Assembly (NCBI RefSeq): GCF_031753505.1
Contig: NC_089687.1
Coordinates: 14,792,501 to 14,856,500 of the forward strand
Direction: 5' to 3'
DNA: 64,000 bases
Source of the DNA: Anomalospiza imberbis
Taxonomy: Eukaryota > Chordata > Aves > Passeriformes > Viduidae
Shown here: one piece after another, positions 60,425 through 64,000 of the stretch
Position numbering within the stretch: position 1 is the stretch's first letter
Layout: each line of letters starts with the position of its first letter
Notes under the pieces: model-generated
What the model saw: the letters and a program-made list of their open reading frames with translations, nothing else
The model's database searches: none
What the model was told of the DNA's origin: nothing
Position numbers and translations under genes: made by a program

Positions 60425-60720
60425 TGGATGGGTTCCTGCTTTCAGACCAGCTTGCTCCAGCCAGCTACACACATCCTCCAGGCAATTTTAATGTTCCTGG
60501 AAAGTCCTCCCAAAAACAATCACATCATCCAGATCAGCTGAACATGTGGCCCACTGAACAGCTGCCAAAATCAAATCCATTCGCCTTTGAGAGGTGCTAG
60601 GGGAATTGCAGAGACCAAAAGGCATCACGTTAAACTCAGAGAGTGAGACACGCTGTCTTTGGACAAGTTTCTCGATGAGTCTGCCCTTGGCAGAAGCCAC
60701 TGAGCCCGTTTGGAGAGGAG
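60425..60720 (-). pseudogene. Ty3/gypsy-type reverse transcriptase fragment (broken)
   Basis: On the - strand the frame at 60491-60640 reads SEFNVMPFGLCNSPSTSQRR, then MDLILAAVQWATCSADLDDV, then IVFGRTFQEH. This is the RT palm of Ty3/gypsy elements (EFNVMPFGLCN.P.TFQ, (Y)LDDVIVFG.TF.EHL). After an in-frame stop at 60488-60490 the family pattern continues as NCLEDVCSWLEQAGLKAGTH (to about 60425). Just upstream, in another frame (60639-60665), is PKTACLTL, matching the KTAF.TPFG segment, so a frameshift lies at about 60640. The catalytic YxDD tyrosine is replaced by Asp. No LTR, integrase, RNase H or gag was recognised nearby. It is a dead fragment. Confidence 0.75.
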
Positions 60721-63700
60721 CACTGCTCTGTGATGCAGACAAGTGCCTTGGGCAGCTCCTCTGCCTGCTGATTTTTACTTCTGTCTTCACTTTTAGTCCT
60801 GAGCCACTCAGAGAAATGTTGGCCACTCAAGTCCAATCTCCCCAGAAGAGCACAAGCTCTGCTGAGACCACCCAGTGGAAGGGCTGGGTGTGATGGAGCC
60901 CCTCTCCTGCTGGGTTTGGTTACCAGCGCCTGTCTCATCCTCGTTCTGTTAATGCAGTGCTGAGAACAATGGGACCTCAGTCCCTGCTTTGGGTCCTGAA
61001 GTAATGAATAACAGCATCTTCAGCTGAGGCAGTCAAGCCATATTTGGGGAGGATGCACTCTTTTCTTCCAGGAAATGACTCTGTGGAGCAGGTTAGCCCC
61101 TGTCAGCACACTGGTTGTGAAACCTGTGTGACAGTAATTTGTTGAAGACCTTCATCCTCCCTTTGCGCTACACCTCCTGCATCGCCCTTGACACTTGTGA
61201 GAGATTTTTTAATAACCAAGAACATCAGTGACCCTCAAGGATATTTTGGAGGATGTGAAATTCCTACCTACTAATGAACAAAAACCCTAAACCCAGGGTT
61301 TTCCCTAGCTGCTTTTCCAGTCAGGCTTTTCCTTGCTGGTTCCAGGGAAATGTGCTTGTATGTTGCCGTTGAAGTCTTAAAAGAAATGAAAAACTATGTC
61401 CTTGCAAAGAGCTTATCTGGTAACAATCTTCTCCCATCACTGGTTTATCAGACTTACAAGCCAAAGGAATGTTAGCAAAGGGGAGAAGGGACAAGATGTC
61501 AAATCTCCCCCTGCCAACCTTCCTTTCCACCTAACATCTGCCAACACAGGGCTGGATGCAGAAAAAATAAAGGCTACGCCTGCCAGATGGCTGATGGATA
61601 ATGGTACCATTGTAAAAATTGGCCAGAGCAGCTCAGACAGCAGCCCTGCCACCCTTCCCAGCATGGGACAAGGGCTCAGATGGCTGTCATTCACCTCCAG
61701 CCATAAAGTGGGATCTCCCCTCCAAGACCCGAAAGACCTCATCCTGCCAGGTGCAAAGCTCTCTGCAGTCTCCTGACATAAGTAGGAGGGCTCCTTGGCA
61801 CCACTCTGGAACAAGCATTGATCTTTTGGATTTGTTGTTTTGGGGATTTCAGGAAAGGGATGGCTCTGAGCTGCTGGGGCAAGCTGTTGCAGAGAGAGGG
61901 TGCTCAGATACCTTCTGTAGGACTTTCTCTGGGGCTCTCAGCCCTGATACATTCTTAGCTTTCTTATTTCTTTCCATCTCTTCTGCTCATTTGTGCTTTT
62001 TTGGATTGCTGTCACAGAGGAAGGTTTTTATATTCATTGAATTTATACCTCAGTGACTCAGCACTGGGCTCAACCAGAAACTCAGTTGCCCTGAGGAGAT
62101 ATGGATGGAAGAAACGATTGTGTGTGTAAGTATTTTGTTGGCAGGGGACAAGTTCTTCCCCAGCCTCAGCTATTCACACACTTTTGATTTAGGAAAGCCT
62201 GAAGAAAGGTTTCTTACTTCCTCCTTACTGGTGCTGAGCAGAAGCAGGACCAGACGTCATGCTCCGACATGCTGAGCCGTCTCCTTCCTTCATGCTCAGT
62301 GCCTTTTCTCCTGGTGCACTCGAGGGGAGCTCAGGGAACAGCACTCTCAGCCAGTTTGCGACTTCAAAATGCGTCAGCTGATCGCTATCTTGTCTCAAAT
62401 ACCTGTCTGGTACAGACCATGTGTGGAGTATTAACTCTGCAAAAGAGGGCCTGGAGCACTGGAGCAGGATGGACAAGGAGCTGAACTTTAACTCTTTCAC
62501 TGTACAGGTCCCTGCTCATTGGTCACAGCTACCATATGTGAGCAGTACTAGTGCAGGGGGATGAAGAGCCATCCATGAGGATGCAGGATGAGAGTAAGAC
62601 ACTTGTGAGGTGCACACCAAATGGAGCTGGGAGGGCCATGTCAGAATCAGACAAAGTAGGCAGTTTATCGGGCGGCATGTAGTTGATCTGTCAGATGGAC
62701 ATGGATGGAGATGAGCTTCCAGGGAACTCTGGATGAGTTAATGAAGAAGAAATTCCCTAGGTATTAATAAATTTGCAGAGGGTAACACATTTAGATTACA
62801 TGGGGGAAACAGCATATTTACTTATCCTGTTCTTACTTTCCCCAGGTTGCAGGGCCAGATGTACATGTGTTCAGACCCAGCCCAGCTGCCAAATGTTCTC
62901 ATACAATCTTCTAGCTTGTTGGCAGCTGCCTTAAGCTGAACAATGCCTGGGGTAGGCTACAGACCTTAATATGCCCTTCTTGGAACTGCCATGAGTGTTC
63001 ATGGAGAATACCAAGTATTTCCCTCTTGATTGCCATTAACAGAATGAGGGGGAGAAATGTTGCTCAGTGATAAACCAAGATGTCCACAAAACATTGTGTC
63101 TTAAACACACTGGGGGAACACAACTAACCATGAGAGCTAAATGCTCTTCCCTGGTTCCTCATGTGCAAAGTGTGTACAGTAAAGGCTTCTTCCTGCTACA
63201 GACTGCATGGCACTCTGTGTCTGTACAGCCTCAGTACCTTTTTGGTAGTTTGCTCCCACCAGACTAGATGTGTCCATTGTCCAGACAGCTGTGTCTAATC
63301 CAGAGCCTCCTACTTCACAGTAGGTGTGGAGCAAGACATAAATTTATAAGCTTACCCTGGCTCATTTATTGGACCTGTCACTGCCATGCAGAGGCACCAC
63401 TGGGATGGCCAAAGGTACAGGGAGAACAGTTGGGGGACACAGCAGAGATTTTAGGTGTTGGGTGATGGGAAACGTGACCTGCACCAAGCAAGGGTCAGGA
63501 GCCCCTCATCTGGGATATTATCGGAGTGGCAGCTAGAAGAGACTGTTGGCAGTATCTCCAGGCATACCCGGCTCTTAGCTCAGAACTTAGTACTAAAATA
63601 ATCTCCTTTTAGTACTTTCAAGCATTTCTGAGCACCTTTCTCCTGTTCCAGGATCCTGCTCAAGTTTAAACTCTGTTTTCACTTGGAAATAAAGAGGCCG

Positions 63701-64000
63701 AAGCCCATGTCTAGTGCACCCAGAGAGAGAAAATTGTTTCTGCTGCCACAGAAGATCTTTGTATTCTTTTTCCGGAGGAAACCCACAAAGTTGAACCTTA
63801 TGCAACATATTTGGCAAACAAGGCTGTGGCAGGGTTGTGGCTTTGTGACCAGATAAGTGACACAGGACAGGAAAGTCCCCAGAACTCAACCAGAGTGCAA
63901 AAGGGACAGATGTAGAAAGGGGAGAAGACTGCTGTTGTGGTGACATGAAACAACAAGATCTATCAGTGCAGTGATAGGCTGGCAAAATCCCTGTGCTGTC
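60721..64000. other. Distal upstream flank of IGFBP5 (no gene recognised)
   Basis: Unique-looking sequence. The longest open frames (about 125-145 codons near 61.4-62.1 kb) have no recognisable motif and do not continue the reverse transcriptase fragment. No RNA gene, CR1 copy or tandem repeat was recognised. Confidence 0.75.

Noticed and set aside
61278..61300. Telomere-like ACCCTAAACCC
   Set aside because: Only about two copies, so not an interstitial telomeric array.
40978..64000. Search for TNP1 or other genes that flank IGFBP5 in mammals
   Set aside because: No short Arg/Lys-rich nuclear protein frame or other recognisable neighbour gene was found.

Overview
This is an avian-type vertebrate nuclear sequence. 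It has vertebrate split genes with canonical GT-AG introns, several 3'-end fragments of CR1 LINEs (the dominant retrotransposon of birds), CpG-rich first-exon sequence, many A/T homopolymer tracts and no bacterial-style gene packing. The clade within birds cannot be fixed from the sequence alone. Two genes are certain: the insulin-like growth factor binding protein genes IGFBP2 (+ strand) and IGFBP5 (- strand). They are arranged tail to tail, as this pair is known to be in other vertebrates.

Layout. 1-9851 is the 3' part of IGFBP2 intron 1; exon 1, with the signal peptide and N-terminal IGF-binding domain, lies before the window. IGFBP2 exons 2, 3 and 4 are at 9852-10072, 11488-11628 and 13431-13598 (stop), followed by a 3' UTR with a poly(A) signal at 14908-14913. 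The 3.1 kb between the two 3' ends (about 14935-18075) holds a CR1 fragment and a GC-rich 18-bp minisatellite of 19 units (16909-17259). IGFBP5 runs leftwards from a TATA box at 40708-40718. Its coding exons are 39386-39716, 22956-23182, 22670-22789 and 22151-22282, encoding a complete 269-residue precursor. Its 3' UTR is about 4 kb, ending at a poly(A) signal at 18095-18100. IGFBP5 intron 1 (16.2 kb) carries a degenerate ~20-bp tandem array next to exon 1 and a CpG-rich patch with a TATA motif on the opposite strand. From about 40.9 to 64 kb is the gene-poor upstream flank of IGFBP5. It holds one CR1 fragment, several AT-rich stretches that look like conserved regulatory elements, and, at about 60.4-60.7 kb, a broken reverse-transcriptase fragment of Ty3/gypsy type.

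Function. Both products are secreted carriers of IGF-I and IGF-II. The visible parts keep the diagnostic cysteines: 12 in the IGFBP5 N-domain and 6 in each C-terminal thyroglobulin type-1 domain. IGFBP2 keeps its C-terminal RGD, and IGFBP5 keeps its basic heparin/matrix-binding segment. The IGFBP5 linker differs from the mammalian protein at the known pappalysin cleavage site.

The best candidates for something unusual are the gypsy-type reverse-transcriptase fossil, the higher-order 18-bp minisatellite between convergent genes, the tandem array beside the IGFBP5 first splice donor, a possible antisense promoter in IGFBP5 intron 1, and the U-rich 5' UTR and purine-only 3' UTR tract of IGFBP5. 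I see no convincing undescribed multi-gene system.
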